A DNA stretch of 59,203 nt from Planctomycetia bacterium. GTDB taxonomy: Bacteria > Planctomycetota > Planctomycetia > Pirellulales > UBA1268. The translations under genes were made by a program, and so were the position numbers. The stretch is taken from contig BJHK01000024.1 of NCBI GenBank assembly GCA_014192425.1, positions 1-59,203 on the forward strand, written 5' to 3'. Positions 27,601 through 36,999 of the stretch are shown here, in pieces; the stretch's first letter is position 1; each line of letters begins with the position of its first letter. Under the pieces are notes generated by a model. It was not told the DNA's origin, did not search any database, and saw only the letters and a list, made by a program, of their open reading frames with translations.

Positions 27601-27678
27601 GTGGCGGGCGGCGTCCCACAGGGCGCGGCAGCGGCCCTGGGCCGCCCGGTGGTCATAGTGCTTTGGCAGTTCGTGCAT
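24607..27678 (-). CDS. valS: Valyl-tRNA synthetase
   Basis: The enzyme charges tRNA-Val. The start at ATG 27678 (MHELPKHYDH) is preceded by AGGAG; the open frame runs 19 codons further up without a site. The product is about 1023 residues. The class I motifs are HLGH near residue 55 and MSKSK near 600. The editing domain lies between them, an inserted zinc ribbon (CPAC...CPKC, about 645-670) precedes the anticodon domain, and the C-terminal coiled-coil arm (about 960-1020) ends the protein. Confidence 0.97.
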   Translation of the reverse strand: MHELPKHYDHRAAQGRCRALWDAARHWHADAPGPDDRRPVFSMVIPPPNVTGALHLGHALNNTLQDVLARTRRMQGFVTLWMPGTDHAGIATQAVVEKRLLEEERLSRHDIGRDKLVARIWAWKEQYEKRILGQLRDLGASCDWDRTRFTLDEQCAAAVRTAFFRLFEKGVVRRGKRLVNWDTFLQTAVSDDEVFHEQVKGHFWHIRYDVVDPRPGEPASVTVATTRPETLLGDTAVAVHPAPAVALAAAEQALREKRAAAALKEQAGIDRELEDLAARRRDVLPGLERLAAMAAAGRQVRLPLLGRAIPLVADEWAKPEMGSGCVKITPAHDPNDYDVGLRRGLPQVNILNPDGTLNAAAGPYAGLTIQKARTKVVADLEAAGQLEQVEDRLIELAHSDRSKTPIEPYLADQWFIRMDELAQPALDAVTSGRVRIVPERYAKSYLDWLSEKRDWPVSRQLWWGHRIPIWHVAGVTEADLEEAFAGREAVAWRLDDAGGWFVCSGDESLGVDAVAGKPLVRDPDVLDTWFSSALWPHSTLGWPAATAELAAFYPTATLVTSRDILTLWVARMVILGLFDIGEIPFREVYIHPKILDRYGETMSKSKGNGVDPVDVIDTLGADALRFALAGMATETQDVRMPVDFQCPACGHLVEQTVQNRVRPRIDCPKCGKPFRTQWAAAEADLALPRGPAVSEKFESGRNFSNKLWNATRFVLMNLEGFAGKPLDAAAIAAAPLEDRWLASRLASVSRDATRAIDEYRFAEAARILYAFAWDEFCSAYLELCKPRLADPATRERAQGMLLAGIDTILRLLHPIMPFVTEEIWQHLREVAGTRRLPWDSRPLPDSIMVAQWPVPPAPWIDRSIEDRFGTFLAVVGAIREVRARQNVPPKTRVKVAIRAPRDQADLLAPLHDAVESMAAADLTAVGPDAVGAPGAAAATVRGCEVFVDLADLIDVGAEIVRLRKELEKTEGFISAKQKKLADESFAARAPAAVVAKERAQLADLEEKLAKGRATLADLETRKG

Positions 27679-27822
27679 GTCGGCTCCTGATTGAGCCGCA
27701 AATGTAGCGAACGGCGGCTCCCTTCCGCCAGCCAAAACGGCGCCCCGTCGCGGTGCGTTCGCCGGACCTGTTCCAGCTCGCGTCGCAGCGGCGTGTCAGG
27801 CGAGCATGGTCCCTGTCCGCCG

Positions 27823-28731
27823 TCAGCAGGCGGGCAGAATCGGCTCGCAGGCCGGCGCGGGCTCGGCCGGCGACACGTCCACGTTCACCGTCAGCGTCTG
27901 CCCGCCCGACGCGAGGATCACGCCGTCGAGGGGCGCGACGTCGGCATAGTCGCGGCCGCGTCCGACCACGATGTGGTCGTCTCCCACGACGAGGGCGTTG
28001 GTGGGGTCGAAGTCGAGCCAGCCGCACTCCGCGCCGCACCACAGCGACACCCAGGCGTGCGAGGCGTCGGCGCCCACGAGCCGGGGTTGGCCCGGCGGAG
28101 GAAGCGTGCGGATGTAGCCCGACACATAGGCCGCCGGCAGGCCGAGCCCGCGCAGGCCCGCGATTGCCGCATGGGCGAAGTCCTGGCAGACGCCGGTCCG
28201 CGCCGCGAAGGCCTCCGCCAGCGGCGTCGTCACGGCCGTGGCCTTGGGGTCGTAGAGAAAATCGTCATGCACACGCTGCATCAGCTCGCGGACGGCCGCC
28301 ACGATCGGCCGGCCGGGCGTGAAACTGTCCGCGGCGTAGGCGGTCGCCGGATCGAAGAGCGGCACGAGTCGGCTGGGATAGAGGAAGTGGGCCGGCGACC
28401 GCGTCCCGAGGGCCATGACGGATGCCGCCTCGCGCCGCACATCCTCCCAGCGCGGTGAGGCATCCGGGGCCGGACGACGTTCCACGTCGACCCGCGACGT
28501 CGCCGTGATCCGCAGCTCGCGATGCGGCGCCCCGATGATCGCCGTGGCGACCCGCGTGCCGAAGAAATCGGCCCGCTCCACCAGCGACGTAGGGCGGGGC
28601 ACGACGTCGATGCCGTAACCGAGGAGCCGCTGCCCTTCGCCGGCGGCCGGCACCAGCCGCAGCGAGCACCGGGCGGCCGCCACCGGCGCGTCGTAGCGGT
28701 AGGTCGTGACGTGGCGGATGTCGTAGATCAT
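27823..28731 (-). CDS. Transglutaminase-like protein (third gene of the ATP-grasp operon)
   Basis: The 302-residue protein begins [17 protein letters not shown], the N-terminal beta domain usual for bacterial transglutaminase-like proteins. The catalytic triad region follows: Cys in ARTGVCQDFAHAA (near residue 180), His in DASHAWVSLW, and Asp in WLDFDPTNA. It is probably a peptidase or amidase acting on an isopeptide or amide product. The ATG overlaps the stop of the ATP-grasp gene (ATGA). A much longer open frame upstream is only a shadow of that gene. Confidence 0.92.
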   Translation of the reverse strand: MIYDIRHVTTYRYDAPVAAARCSLRLVPAAGEGQRLLGYGIDVVPRPTSLVERADFFGTRVATAIIGAPHRELRITATSRVDVERRPAPDASPRWEDVRREAASVMALGTRSPAHFLYPSRLVPLFDPATAYAADSFTPGRPIVAAVRELMQRVHDDFLYDPKATAVTTPLAEAFAARTGVCQDFAHAAIAGLRGLGLPAAYVSGYIRTLPPPGQPRLVGADASHAWVSLWCGAECGWLDFDPTNALVVGDDHIVVGRGRDYADVAPLDGVILASGGQTLTVNVDVSPAEPAPACEPILPAC

Positions 28732-31256
28732 GCCAGCTCCATCTCCGGTGCCGGCCGGGCCGCACCCGCCGCCTGGAGGAAGTAGCGGGCCGCGATGGCG
28801 TCGGCCAGCGCCATCAGCCGGCGCTCGACAGCCGCAACCTTCTGGGCGTCGAGCTGGGCGGCATCCTCGACGGCGAGGTCGGCGGCGAGCGTGAGAGCGA
28901 TCCGCCGTGGACGCTCCATGATGCCGTCCTCGTGGAGGACAGGCAACGCGGCGAAGTGCTCGTTGATGCGGTCCGCCTGAAACGTGACCGACCGCGGGTT
29001 GAAGCCGTCGAGGAGCACCATGTCGCGGACGGGGAGAAGCGCCGCGTTGACGAGATAGCGGGACCGATAGGTGATCTGCGAGTCGATCAGGTCGAGGAGC
29101 ACGTCGAGTGCGTCGGCGGTGGCGTCGCGATCGGCGAACGTGCGGGCGAAGCGGCAGGTGTTGATGCCGCGCTCCACCCGCCGACCGAGGTCGAGAAACC
29201 GCCAGCCGGCGACGCGGTTGGTGTTCTCCTGGAACAGCCCGGAGAGCGCCGCCGTGACCCGCAGGGCGTCGTTGGCCTGGTCGAAGACCTCGACCTCCGA
29301 CAGGCTCTTGCCGGCATCCCGCGCCAGCCCCGTCTCGAGTGTTCCGATCAGCTGCCAGGTGTCGGGGGAGAGCCGTTCGCGGATCACGCCCGCGGCCCGG
29401 CGCGCCGCGGCGGCACTGGCGGCCGCCGATCCCCCCTGGCCGGCATCGTGCACGGCGCTGGCGGCGAGGTCGGCCGTCGTCGATTCCGCCATCTCGCCGG
29501 CCGCCGCCCCCCACCCGACCAGCAGGCGGGAGAGACGCAGGATCGACTGCCGGCTGCCTCCCGTCGTGTCGGGGTCGATGACCCGGGCACAAAGGCTGCG
29601 GACGATCCGCAGCGTGGCTTCGGCCCGCTCCAGGTAGCGGCCCAGCCAGAAAAGGTTGTCGGCCGCACGGCTCGGCAGGTTGCCGAGCAGCCGCCGAATC
29701 TGCACGGTGTCGCCCGTGGGAAGGAGCGTCGACATCTCGACGGGCTCGTCGGCGAGCACCCAGGCGTCGGCCGACTGCACGCCTTCCCCCATCGAGACGG
29801 CCCGGGCATCGCCCTGGTCCGAGATCCGGCAGAAGCCCCCGGGCATGATCTCCCAGCCCTGCTCGGTGGCCGCGGCGTAGACCCGGAGCACGAACGGCCG
29901 CGGCGTCAGCCGGCCGTTCACCCAGACCGGCGTGGTGGAGAGCTGCACGACCTCCTGCCCCACGAAGTCGATGCCGCGGCGCTCGATGGCGGCGACGACC
30001 GCGGCCCGCTCGGCGTTGGACAGGTCGGCCCCGATCAACGAGGCCTGGCCCGGCCGGCCGGGCAGGGCATGGGCGAAGGCCGACGCGACGACGAGGTCGT
30101 CGAACCGCTCGATCACCTGGGCCCGTTCGCGCTCCTGACCACACCACCAGGTGGCGATGTTCGGCAGTATTAAGTCCGCCTCGAGCAGCCGGCGGGCGAG
30201 CGCCGGCATGAAGCCGAGCAGGGCCCGCGACTCGACGACCGCGCTGCCCGGCATGTTGCCCACCGCCACGGCACCGTCACGAATCGTCTGAAACAGGCCC
30301 GGCACGCCGAGCCGCGAACCGGCGTTGGCCTCGAGCGGGTCGCACCAGTCGGCATCGACCCGGCGCCAGAGGACGTCGGCCCGCTTCAGCCCCGCGATCG
30401 TGCGGACATGGACCTGCCCGTCGTGGACGGTGAGGTCGTCTCCCTCGACGAGCAGGATGCCGAGGTACCGGGCGAGGTAGGCCTGCTCGAAGTAGGTCTC
30501 GCTGAACGGGCCGGGCGTGAGCAGGCAGATCCGCGGGTCGGGCCGGCGGGCCGCGCCGGCGAGGCCCTGGCGAAACTCGCGGAAGAACGGCGCCAGCCGG
30601 GCGACGTTCATGTCCTTGTAGAGACTGGGAAACGCCCGCGAGAGCACGAGCCGGTTCTCCAGCGCGTACCCGGCGCCGGACGGCGCCTGGGCGCGGTCGC
30701 CGAGGACCCACCAGCGGCCATCGGGGCCCCGGCCGATGTCGCAGGCGTAGAGCCTGAGCCACCGGCCTCCCGGCGGCGTCACGCCCTGCATCGGCCGGAG
30801 GTAGTCCGGGCTGCCGGTGACCACCGCGGCTGGCAGGGCGCCGGCGGACACGAGCGTGTTCGGCCCGTAGACGTCGGCCAGGATGCGGTCCATCAACTCG
30901 GCCCGCTGGGCGACGCCCGCGGCGATCTCCTGCCAGTCACGCGCGGGGATGAGGAGCGGGACGTGGGCCAGCGGCCACGACCGCTCGGCGGTCTCGCCGC
31001 GGACGCGATAGGAGATGCCGAGGTCGCGAATGTGCCGATCGGCCGCCGCGAACCGCCGGCCGATCTGGTCGTCGTCGAGTCGCGACAGCGCCGAGAGAAA
31101 ATGGATCCAGTGGGGACGCGGCGCACCCGCCGCGTCGAGAAACTCGTCCGGGATGCCGGGCAGGGGCGCGTAGCCCGCCGTCCACTGCTCGGCCCGACGG
31201 GCCGGGCCGGCCGCGCGCTGCTCGCGGTTTCGCACCGCGCCGCCGTCGTTATCCAA
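28728..31256 (-). CDS. Circularly permuted ATP-grasp fused to alpha-E domain
   Basis: This is an 842-residue fusion. The first ~490 residues match the circularly permuted type 2 ATP-grasp family ([77 protein letters not shown]). The remaining part is the alpha-helical alpha-E domain ([40 protein letters not shown]). In many bacteria the two are separate neighbouring genes. Work on amidoligase systems predicts that such enzymes make peptide or amide bonds. It overlaps DUF2126-transglutaminase by 8 bp at its start and the second transglutaminase at its end. Confidence 0.92.
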   Translation of the reverse strand: MDNDGGAVRNREQRAAGPARRAEQWTAGYAPLPGIPDEFLDAAGAPRPHWIHFLSALSRLDDDQIGRRFAAADRHIRDLGISYRVRGETAERSWPLAHVPLLIPARDWQEIAAGVAQRAELMDRILADVYGPNTLVSAGALPAAVVTGSPDYLRPMQGVTPPGGRWLRLYACDIGRGPDGRWWVLGDRAQAPSGAGYALENRLVLSRAFPSLYKDMNVARLAPFFREFRQGLAGAARRPDPRICLLTPGPFSETYFEQAYLARYLGILLVEGDDLTVHDGQVHVRTIAGLKRADVLWRRVDADWCDPLEANAGSRLGVPGLFQTIRDGAVAVGNMPGSAVVESRALLGFMPALARRLLEADLILPNIATWWCGQERERAQVIERFDDLVVASAFAHALPGRPGQASLIGADLSNAERAAVVAAIERRGIDFVGQEVVQLSTTPVWVNGRLTPRPFVLRVYAAATEQGWEIMPGGFCRISDQGDARAVSMGEGVQSADAWVLADEPVEMSTLLPTGDTVQIRRLLGNLPSRAADNLFWLGRYLERAEATLRIVRSLCARVIDPDTTGGSRQSILRLSRLLVGWGAAAGEMAESTTADLAASAVHDAGQGGSAAASAAAARRAAGVIRERLSPDTWQLIGTLETGLARDAGKSLSEVEVFDQANDALRVTAALSGLFQENTNRVAGWRFLDLGRRVERGINTCRFARTFADRDATADALDVLLDLIDSQITYRSRYLVNAALLPVRDMVLLDGFNPRSVTFQADRINEHFAALPVLHEDGIMERPRRIALTLAADLAVEDAAQLDAQKVAAVERRLMALADAIAARYFLQAAGAARPAPEMELA

Positions 31257-34200
31257 CGCTCCTCCTCAGATCGAGCGTCAGCGGAAACTCCGCCGCCGGA
31301 GACTCCCGGCGCACCTCGATCGGGCCGGGAGTATGACCGTGATCCTGAAAACGGGCCAACCGCCGGGCCTCGGCCTCGAAGGCGTTGACGGGAACCGTGT
31401 CGTAATTCCGGCCGCCGGGATGGGACACGTGGTATACGAAACCCCCGAGCGAACGGCCGCTCCAGGTGTCGACGAGGTCGAACGTCAGCGGCGCGTGGAC
31501 GGGCATCACCGGATGCAGCCCTGCGGGAGGCTGCCAGGCCTTGAACCGCACGCCCGCCACGGCCTCCTGGTCCCGGCCCGTCGGCGTCATGGGGAGCTGC
31601 CGCCCGTTGCAGGTGACGACGTGCCGGCCGGCGACGAACCCCCGGGCCAGCACCTCCACCCGCTCGACCGACGAATCGACATATCGCACCGTGCCGCCGA
31701 TCGCCCCCTCCTCGCCGAGCACGTGCCAGGGCTCGAGCGCCTGCCGGACCGCGAGCATCACACCCCCGCGGTGCACCTCGCCCATGAGCGGAAAGCGGAA
31801 CTCGCGTTGGGCCTCGAACCAGGCGGGGTCGAACGCGTAGCCCGCACCGCCGAGGTCGGCGAGCACGGCGAGGAAGTCAGCCCAGACGAAGTGCGGCAGC
31901 ATGAACCGGTCGTGGAGGGCGGTGCCCCAGCGGACGAACGAGCCGCGCTGCGGCTCGCGCCAGAACCAGGCGACGAGGGCCCGAAGCAGGAGCTGCTGCG
32001 CCAGCGACATCCGCGGGTCGGGGGGCATCTCGAAGGAGCGAAACTCCACCAGCCCGAGCCGGCCAGTGGGGCCGTCGGGGGCATACAGCTTGTCGATGCA
32101 GATCTCGGCGCGATGGGTGTTGCCGGTGACGTCGACGAGCAGGTGGCGAAACAGCCGGTCGACGAGCCACGGCGCCGTCGGCCCGTGATCGGGGACCGGC
32201 ACCTGCGCCAGCGCGATCTCGAGCTCGTAGAGGCCGTCGTGCCGCCCCTCGTCGATCCGCGGGGCCTGGCTCGTCGGGCCGATGAACAGGCCGGAGAACA
32301 GGAACGACAGGGACGGGTGCCGCTGCCAGTAGCGGACGAGGCTCGCCAGCAGGTCGGGCCGGCGCAGGAACGGCGAGTCGAGCGGCGTCGGCCCGCCGAG
32401 CACCACGTGGTTGCCGCCGCCGGTGCCGGTATGGCGGCCATCGGTGAGGTACTTGTCGGTGCCGAGCCGGGCCTGCCGGGCTTCCTCGTACAGGGCCTGC
32501 GTGTCGTGCACGGCCTGGGTCCAGGAGGCGACCGGGGCGACGTTGACCTCGATGACGCCCGGATCGGGCGTGACCTTGATGACGCCGATCCGCGGATCGA
32601 CGGGGGGCGGATAGCCCTCGATGTGAACGGGCAGGCCGCAGGCCCGCGCCGCCGACTCCACCGCGGAGAGCAGTTCGAGATAGTCTTCGAGCGTGCCCAC
32701 CGGCGGCATGAAGACATGCATCACGCCGTCCCGCGGTTCGATCGCCAGCGCCGTCCGCACCGCCCCCTCCACGGCCACCTGCGGCACGAGTTCCTGGGGC
32801 TGGGTCCCGGTTGCCATCTCGGGCCCGGTCGCCGCCCGGGAATGCATCCGGGCGAATGCAGCCGGGTCGGGCAGCGGGCCGCGCGGCACCGTGGGATCCT
32901 CCGGCACGACGTGCGGATACGCCGCCGGCGGCACCCAGGGAAGCGAGGCGAGGGGCAGCCGAAAGCCGAGCGGTGAGTCGCCCGGGACGAGCAGCATCCG
33001 GCCGCGGCGCAGCCGCCAGCGTTCCGAACGCCAGCGCGGCGTCGGCGGGGCCGCCGCGTTCCAGGGTTGGACAGGCAGCACGTATCCCTTCGGCCGGGAC
33101 AGGCCGTGGGCGAACACGCGGGCCATCCGCGCCCGTTCTTCGGCATCGTCGAGTTTTGGATCGGCAGGATCGACGTTCACCGGCAGCCCCGCCTCCTTGA
33201 CGATCCAGTGGGCCGGGTCTTCATAGGCCGGCAGCGCGCAGTCGGCGTCGATGCCGAGCCGCCGGGCCGTCTCCTCCATCAGCCGCGCGGCCGCCTGAAC
33301 CGCGGCATCGGGGTCGGTGAACCGGCCCGCGCCGCTCTCGTCGGCGATCAGCGCCGCGTCCTGCCACATCGGCCGGCCGTCCTTCCGCCAGTAGACCGCG
33401 AACGCCCAGCGCGGCAGGCTCTCCCCCGGATACCATTTGCCCTGGCCGTAATGCAGGAACCCGCCCGGGGCGAGCCGGTCGCGGAGCCTGCGAATCAGGA
33501 CGTCGGCCTGGCGGCGCTTCGTCGGGCCCACGGCCGCGGTGTTCCATTCGGGCGACTCGAAGTCGTCGATCGAAACGAACGTCGGCTCGCCCCCCATCGT
33601 CAGCCGCACGTCGGCGGCGACGAGGTCGCGATCGACGGCGTCGCCGAGGGCGACGAGCCGCGACCAGGCCGCGTCCGAAAACGGCCGCGTCACCCGCGGC
33701 TGTTCCTGGATCCGCTCGACCCGCATCTGGAAGTCGAACTCGCAGCCCGCCGGCTCAACGAGCCCGCTGACCGGCGCGGCGGACCGGTAGTGCGGGGTGG
33801 CGGCGAGCGGCAGGTGCCCCTCGCCGCAGAACAGCCCCGACGTGGCGTCGAGGCCGATCCAGCCGGCGCCGGGCACGTAGACCTCGGCCCACGCGTGGAG
33901 ATCGGTGAAGTCGTGGTCGGTGCCGCGCGGGCCGTCCACGGGTTCGACGTCGGCCTTCAGCTGGATCAGGTAGCCCGACACGAACCGGGCGGCGAGCCCC
34001 AGCCGCCGCGCCACCTGCACCAGCAGCCAGGCAGAGTCGCGGCAGGAGCCGGAGCCGAGGGCGAGCGTCTCCTCGGGCGCCTGCACGCCCGGCTCCATGC
34101 GGATGACGTACCTGATCTGCCGCTGAAGTCGGGCGTTGAGGGCGACGAGGACGTCGACCGTCCGGCCGCGCTCCCGGGCCAGCTCGGCGACGAGCGCCTC

Positions 34201-34581
34201 GAATCGCTCCCCCTGCGGCTCGCTGGCCAGGTACGGGGCGATCTCGTGCCGCTCGTCGGCCGTGTAGGCGAACGGAAACTCCTCGGCGTGCTTCTCGACG
34301 AAGAAGTCGAACGGATTGACGACGGCCATCACGGCCGTCAGGTCGACCTCGATGCGAAACTGCGTCGTCGGCTTCGGGAACACGTGCCGCGACAGCCAGT
34401 TGCCGTGCGGGTCCTGCTGCCAGTTGACGAAGTGGTCGGCGGGGGAGACGGTGAGCGAATACGAGAGGATCCGTGTCCGGCAGTGGGGCGCGGGACGGAG
34501 GCGGATCACCTGCGGACCGAGGGCGATCGGCCGGTCGTAGGTGTAGCTCGTGACGTGGTGCAGCGCGACGCGGATCGCCAA
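31249..34581 (-). CDS. Transglutaminase-DUF2126 protein (first gene of the ATP-grasp operon)
   Basis: The 1110-residue protein begins (TTG at 34581) with [18 protein letters not shown], a transglutaminase-like N-terminal half with the catalytic Cys in [13 protein letters not shown] near residue 178, the His in [12 protein letters not shown] and [10 protein letters not shown]. From about residue 310 it is DUF2126, with [30 protein letters not shown] and PHFVWADF. The two parts are standard partners. It is the first gene of a three-gene coupled operon. No strong ribosome site is visible ahead of the TTG, but the family N-terminus begins exactly here. Confidence 0.92.
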   Translation of the reverse strand: MAIRVALHHVTSYTYDRPIALGPQVIRLRPAPHCRTRILSYSLTVSPADHFVNWQQDPHGNWLSRHVFPKPTTQFRIEVDLTAVMAVVNPFDFFVEKHAEEFPFAYTADERHEIAPYLASEPQGERFEALVAELARERGRTVDVLVALNARLQRQIRYVIRMEPGVQAPEETLALGSGSCRDSAWLLVQVARRLGLAARFVSGYLIQLKADVEPVDGPRGTDHDFTDLHAWAEVYVPGAGWIGLDATSGLFCGEGHLPLAATPHYRSAAPVSGLVEPAGCEFDFQMRVERIQEQPRVTRPFSDAAWSRLVALGDAVDRDLVAADVRLTMGGEPTFVSIDDFESPEWNTAAVGPTKRRQADVLIRRLRDRLAPGGFLHYGQGKWYPGESLPRWAFAVYWRKDGRPMWQDAALIADESGAGRFTDPDAAVQAAARLMEETARRLGIDADCALPAYEDPAHWIVKEAGLPVNVDPADPKLDDAEERARMARVFAHGLSRPKGYVLPVQPWNAAAPPTPRWRSERWRLRRGRMLLVPGDSPLGFRLPLASLPWVPPAAYPHVVPEDPTVPRGPLPDPAAFARMHSRAATGPEMATGTQPQELVPQVAVEGAVRTALAIEPRDGVMHVFMPPVGTLEDYLELLSAVESAARACGLPVHIEGYPPPVDPRIGVIKVTPDPGVIEVNVAPVASWTQAVHDTQALYEEARQARLGTDKYLTDGRHTGTGGGNHVVLGGPTPLDSPFLRRPDLLASLVRYWQRHPSLSFLFSGLFIGPTSQAPRIDEGRHDGLYELEIALAQVPVPDHGPTAPWLVDRLFRHLLVDVTGNTHRAEICIDKLYAPDGPTGRLGLVEFRSFEMPPDPRMSLAQQLLLRALVAWFWREPQRGSFVRWGTALHDRFMLPHFVWADFLAVLADLGGAGYAFDPAWFEAQREFRFPLMGEVHRGGVMLAVRQALEPWHVLGEEGAIGGTVRYVDSSVERVEVLARGFVAGRHVVTCNGRQLPMTPTGRDQEAVAGVRFKAWQPPAGLHPVMPVHAPLTFDLVDTWSGRSLGGFVYHVSHPGGRNYDTVPVNAFEAEARRLARFQDHGHTPGPIEVRRESPAAEFPLTLDLRRSVG

Positions 34582-34945
34582 CGGCGGAACTTTCGAGACC
34601 GGCGTTCAATGCCGGAGGAACGATCGCACTCGAGTCCGCGTTCACCGCGTCAGCCCCTGGGCGACGTGCAAACTCGGTTCCGCCTCCGTGACATCGTACC
34701 GCTGCCGTCCGTGCCGGCCAATGGGGACGGGCGGATGCCTCGGCCAGTGGCAGTTCGGCAAGCGTCGGCCGCGCGGAGCGGATCACGAGGAGCACTACCC
34801 GGGCTGGCCTGGCTCGATGGGGGCTCTGGTTGCTGCACGCCCGGCTCCAGTGGCTCCCGCGGCGGGGTATCGACGATTGTGCCTGTCCTTTTGGGCTCCC
34901 GACAAGGGTGGTTCTGGTGTGCGCACACGAACCAACATACGATGG
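34582..34945. other. Gene-free gap upstream of the ATP-grasp operon
   Basis: No convincing reading frame. It must hold the promoter of the operon to the left, but no clear -35/-10 could be read. A dispersed repeat core TGCCTGTCCTTTTGGG lies at 34880-34895. Confidence 0.5.
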
Positions 34946-35857
34946 TCAAGATCTGGCATACCGTGACACGTCGACAGTTTCCCCGGGCGACTCGAGCCCC
35001 AACTTCAGAAGTGGAAGCGGAAGGTGCGGGTTGCGGTCACCGATCCAGCCCTCCACGACGGCCAACGTGAGGAATTGGCGGTACAGGGCGAGATTCACCA
35101 TCGCCAGTGCCGGGAGACACAGTTGCGTAACCGCGATGTCGACCGGAAAGGGTTGTTCCGCACACACGCGTCCTTGCCACGCCAACAGCCGCCCCAGGCT
35201 CTCAGCGAACAGGCCTACGTCGCCGGTCGTCATGCCGCGAACCATATCTGCCTGAAAAAGGTATTTCTCTTCGCCATCGTTCGTGGGCACAACGTCCGCA
35301 AGATGTGCCAAGGCTCTCTCTGGGTGGTTTTCCACCAGATCCCGGATGGAATACGCCAACGGGCGGCCGACCACAGGCTCCTGAATGTCAGTGAAGAAAT
35401 CCTGTTTCAGCGGAAGATCTCGAGCAAAACCCGCGAGCCGTCTCGCGATGCCGAACTCGGCCGCACCGAGGGAAAGATGAAACCCGTCTAAACAGTATGT
35501 CGCGCATTTGTAAGTGCGCAATCTCTCCAGCAGCTCCTCTTCTTGAACCGTCGCAGGCTTGGGCTCGCGCTCAAACACCTGTAATTCTGCGAAAGCGGCT
35601 CTCGCCAGCGCATCGCGCACGTCTTCCGCCCGACCGTGATTCGCATGGATGACACAAGCGGCTTCGCGGTAACAACGCGAAAGGCTCCCGTATTTGCTCG
35701 CGCATTCCGTTAACCAGATCAGTACGGAAAGAGAGGAGCCGGGAAATTTAGGCGATGCCGAGTGCAGCGACTCCAGCGTCTTTTCGGCTTCACCCAGCTC
35801 GTTCGAAACAAACCTCGCCAGAAACTCCTTCAACTCATCCGCAGAGATAGTGCTCAC
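34946..35857 (-). CDS. Putative immunity protein, Imm49-like
   Basis: A 303-residue soluble, mostly helical protein with no signal peptide. The second half (RGMTTGDVGLFAESLGRLLA followed by a helix with LPALAMVNLALY and PHLPLPLLKLG) resembles the ends of Imm49-type immunity proteins, but the match is by pattern only. Its lower GC and its place behind a CPCC gene and a HINT toxin support an immunity role and recent acquisition. Other possibility: an unrelated cargo gene. It starts 36 bp after the CPCC gene ends. Confidence 0.5.
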   Translation of the reverse strand: MSTISADELKEFLARFVSNELGEAEKTLESLHSASPKFPGSSLSVLIWLTECASKYGSLSRCYREAACVIHANHGRAEDVRDALARAAFAELQVFEREPKPATVQEEELLERLRTYKCATYCLDGFHLSLGAAEFGIARRLAGFARDLPLKQDFFTDIQEPVVGRPLAYSIRDLVENHPERALAHLADVVPTNDGEEKYLFQADMVRGMTTGDVGLFAESLGRLLAWQGRVCAEQPFPVDIAVTQLCLPALAMVNLALYRQFLTLAVVEGWIGDRNPHLPLPLLKLGLESPGETVDVSRYARS

Positions 35858-35893
35858 AGTCTTCTCCTGATGAAGCCTCGCCGTGCTGAGGCC

Positions 35894-36493
35894 CTACCGA
35901 TTCGGACCACGAGATGGAAGCGGCTTCCAGTGCGGTTCCCTCTCATCGCTCGGTGCCGGTTCGGTCCGCAGGTGTGCGACATCCGGCGAGTACGCCCCGC
36001 ACCGCAGATAGTTTTGCTGACATTCGCGCAGCGACAGTCCCCGGTTTGTCTTCGGCGAACGCCAGTCCGCTTGTTTTCCAAACTGACAGTCAAAATAATA
36101 CCGACAAATACGGCACTCGGCGCCAGTAGAAAAGTGAGTAAGGTAGCCGCAACATGGGCAAGCCATTAAAACGCGTAAATCCTTCCTCCGCCAAGCCTTG
36201 CCATCCTCAACTGGATCGGGCACGGCGGGAAAGGGACGCCACTCAGGATCGCGCTCGAACTTCGACAGTCGTGGGCCGCGATAGATCTCAGGTCGTCCAT
36301 CACAATTGCCCCATTTCATGAAATTGTGCTGCGCATCGCGCAGAGTACATCCATTTGGGCCGGGCCGGAAATCGGGCTCGCTCTCCTGCGCATAGTCGCA
36401 TTGCCAGTGGCAGATGCGGCAACCATCATATTCGCCGCCAATCGTTCTGTACCCACAGCATGCACAGACTTCCGCATCTCTCTCATGGTTCAT
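35894..36493 (-). CDS. Double CPCC-domain cysteine-rich protein, putative immunity protein
   Basis: The 199-residue protein holds two copies of the cysteine-rich CPCC domain. Copy one has CACCGYRTI, CRICHWQCDY and the NGCTLRDAQHNFMKWG run; copy two has CPCCGYLTHF, CRICRYYFD and LSLRECQQNYLRCGAY. Each copy has two CxxC pairs that probably bind zinc. Single-domain relatives are often encoded next to polymorphic toxins and are thought to be immunity proteins. Start ATG 36493 (MNHERDAEV). It lies about 180 bp downstream of the open remainder of the toxin. Confidence 0.7.
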   Translation of the reverse strand: MNHERDAEVCACCGYRTIGGEYDGCRICHWQCDYAQESEPDFRPGPNGCTLRDAQHNFMKWGNCDGRPEIYRGPRLSKFERDPEWRPFPAVPDPVEDGKAWRRKDLRVLMACPCCGYLTHFSTGAECRICRYYFDCQFGKQADWRSPKTNRGLSLRECQQNYLRCGAYSPDVAHLRTEPAPSDEREPHWKPLPSRGPNR

Positions 36494-36669
36494 TTTCGCA
36501 GGTTATCCAATGAGCCTCATTGCTTCCGCCACCACCGCCGCATCGTAAAGAAACCGTCACTGTGCCACAAACCCTGCCTCCGTTCATTCGCCCATGCCGT
36601 CGTGCGCCGCGGCATGCCATCGGGGTGTGCCAAACTGTTTGCCGGTATTCATATGGCTGATCCAACCAC

Positions 36670-36999
36670 TTATTTTTTCTTAGCCCAGAAGACCAGCCAT
36701 TCGGCCCGAGTATTTCCCTCTGCCTTAAAAAAGGTCCTCAACGCGCCTGTATTTGGGCCCTGAATTACACGCGTCGTGAAATGGCCGTTGGTGAGATCCA
36801 GGATCAACTCGCTCTCGATTTCTATTCCATCTTCGAAGCGCGTTTGGTACTTCCGCAGAATTGTGGCGGGTAATTGGTCATCAAGTTTGCCGTCGCACTG
36901 CGTTGCGTGTCGGTGACCCTCTCTGATGTAGCTGAAGAGATCGTCAACACCATCGGGCTTGCTATTGTCGACGTTCAGTATGACGTGCTTGTCAAAGTG
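36670..36999 (-). pseudogene. Read-through remainder of the HINT toxin after a nonsense codon
   Basis: Directly after the TAA at 37002-37000 the same frame stays open for 109 codons, starting HFDKHVILNVDNSKPDG, through DLFSYIREGHRHATQ and ESELILDLTNGHFTTRV to WLVFWAKKK, and ends at TAA 36672-36670. It has no start codon or ribosome site of its own. The coding style matches the toxin tip before the stop, so the stop is most simply a single-base change (for example AAA or CAA to TAA) in one continuous toxin domain. Confidence 0.75.

Noticed and set aside
27823-30147. A 774-codon frame ending in the second transglutaminase
   Set aside because: Only the part from 28731 is coding; the remainder is an out-of-frame reading of the ATP-grasp gene.
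36494-36669. A third immunity gene between the toxin remainder and the CPCC gene
   Set aside because: The only frames here are short, lack a start with a ribosome site and have no protein-like composition.
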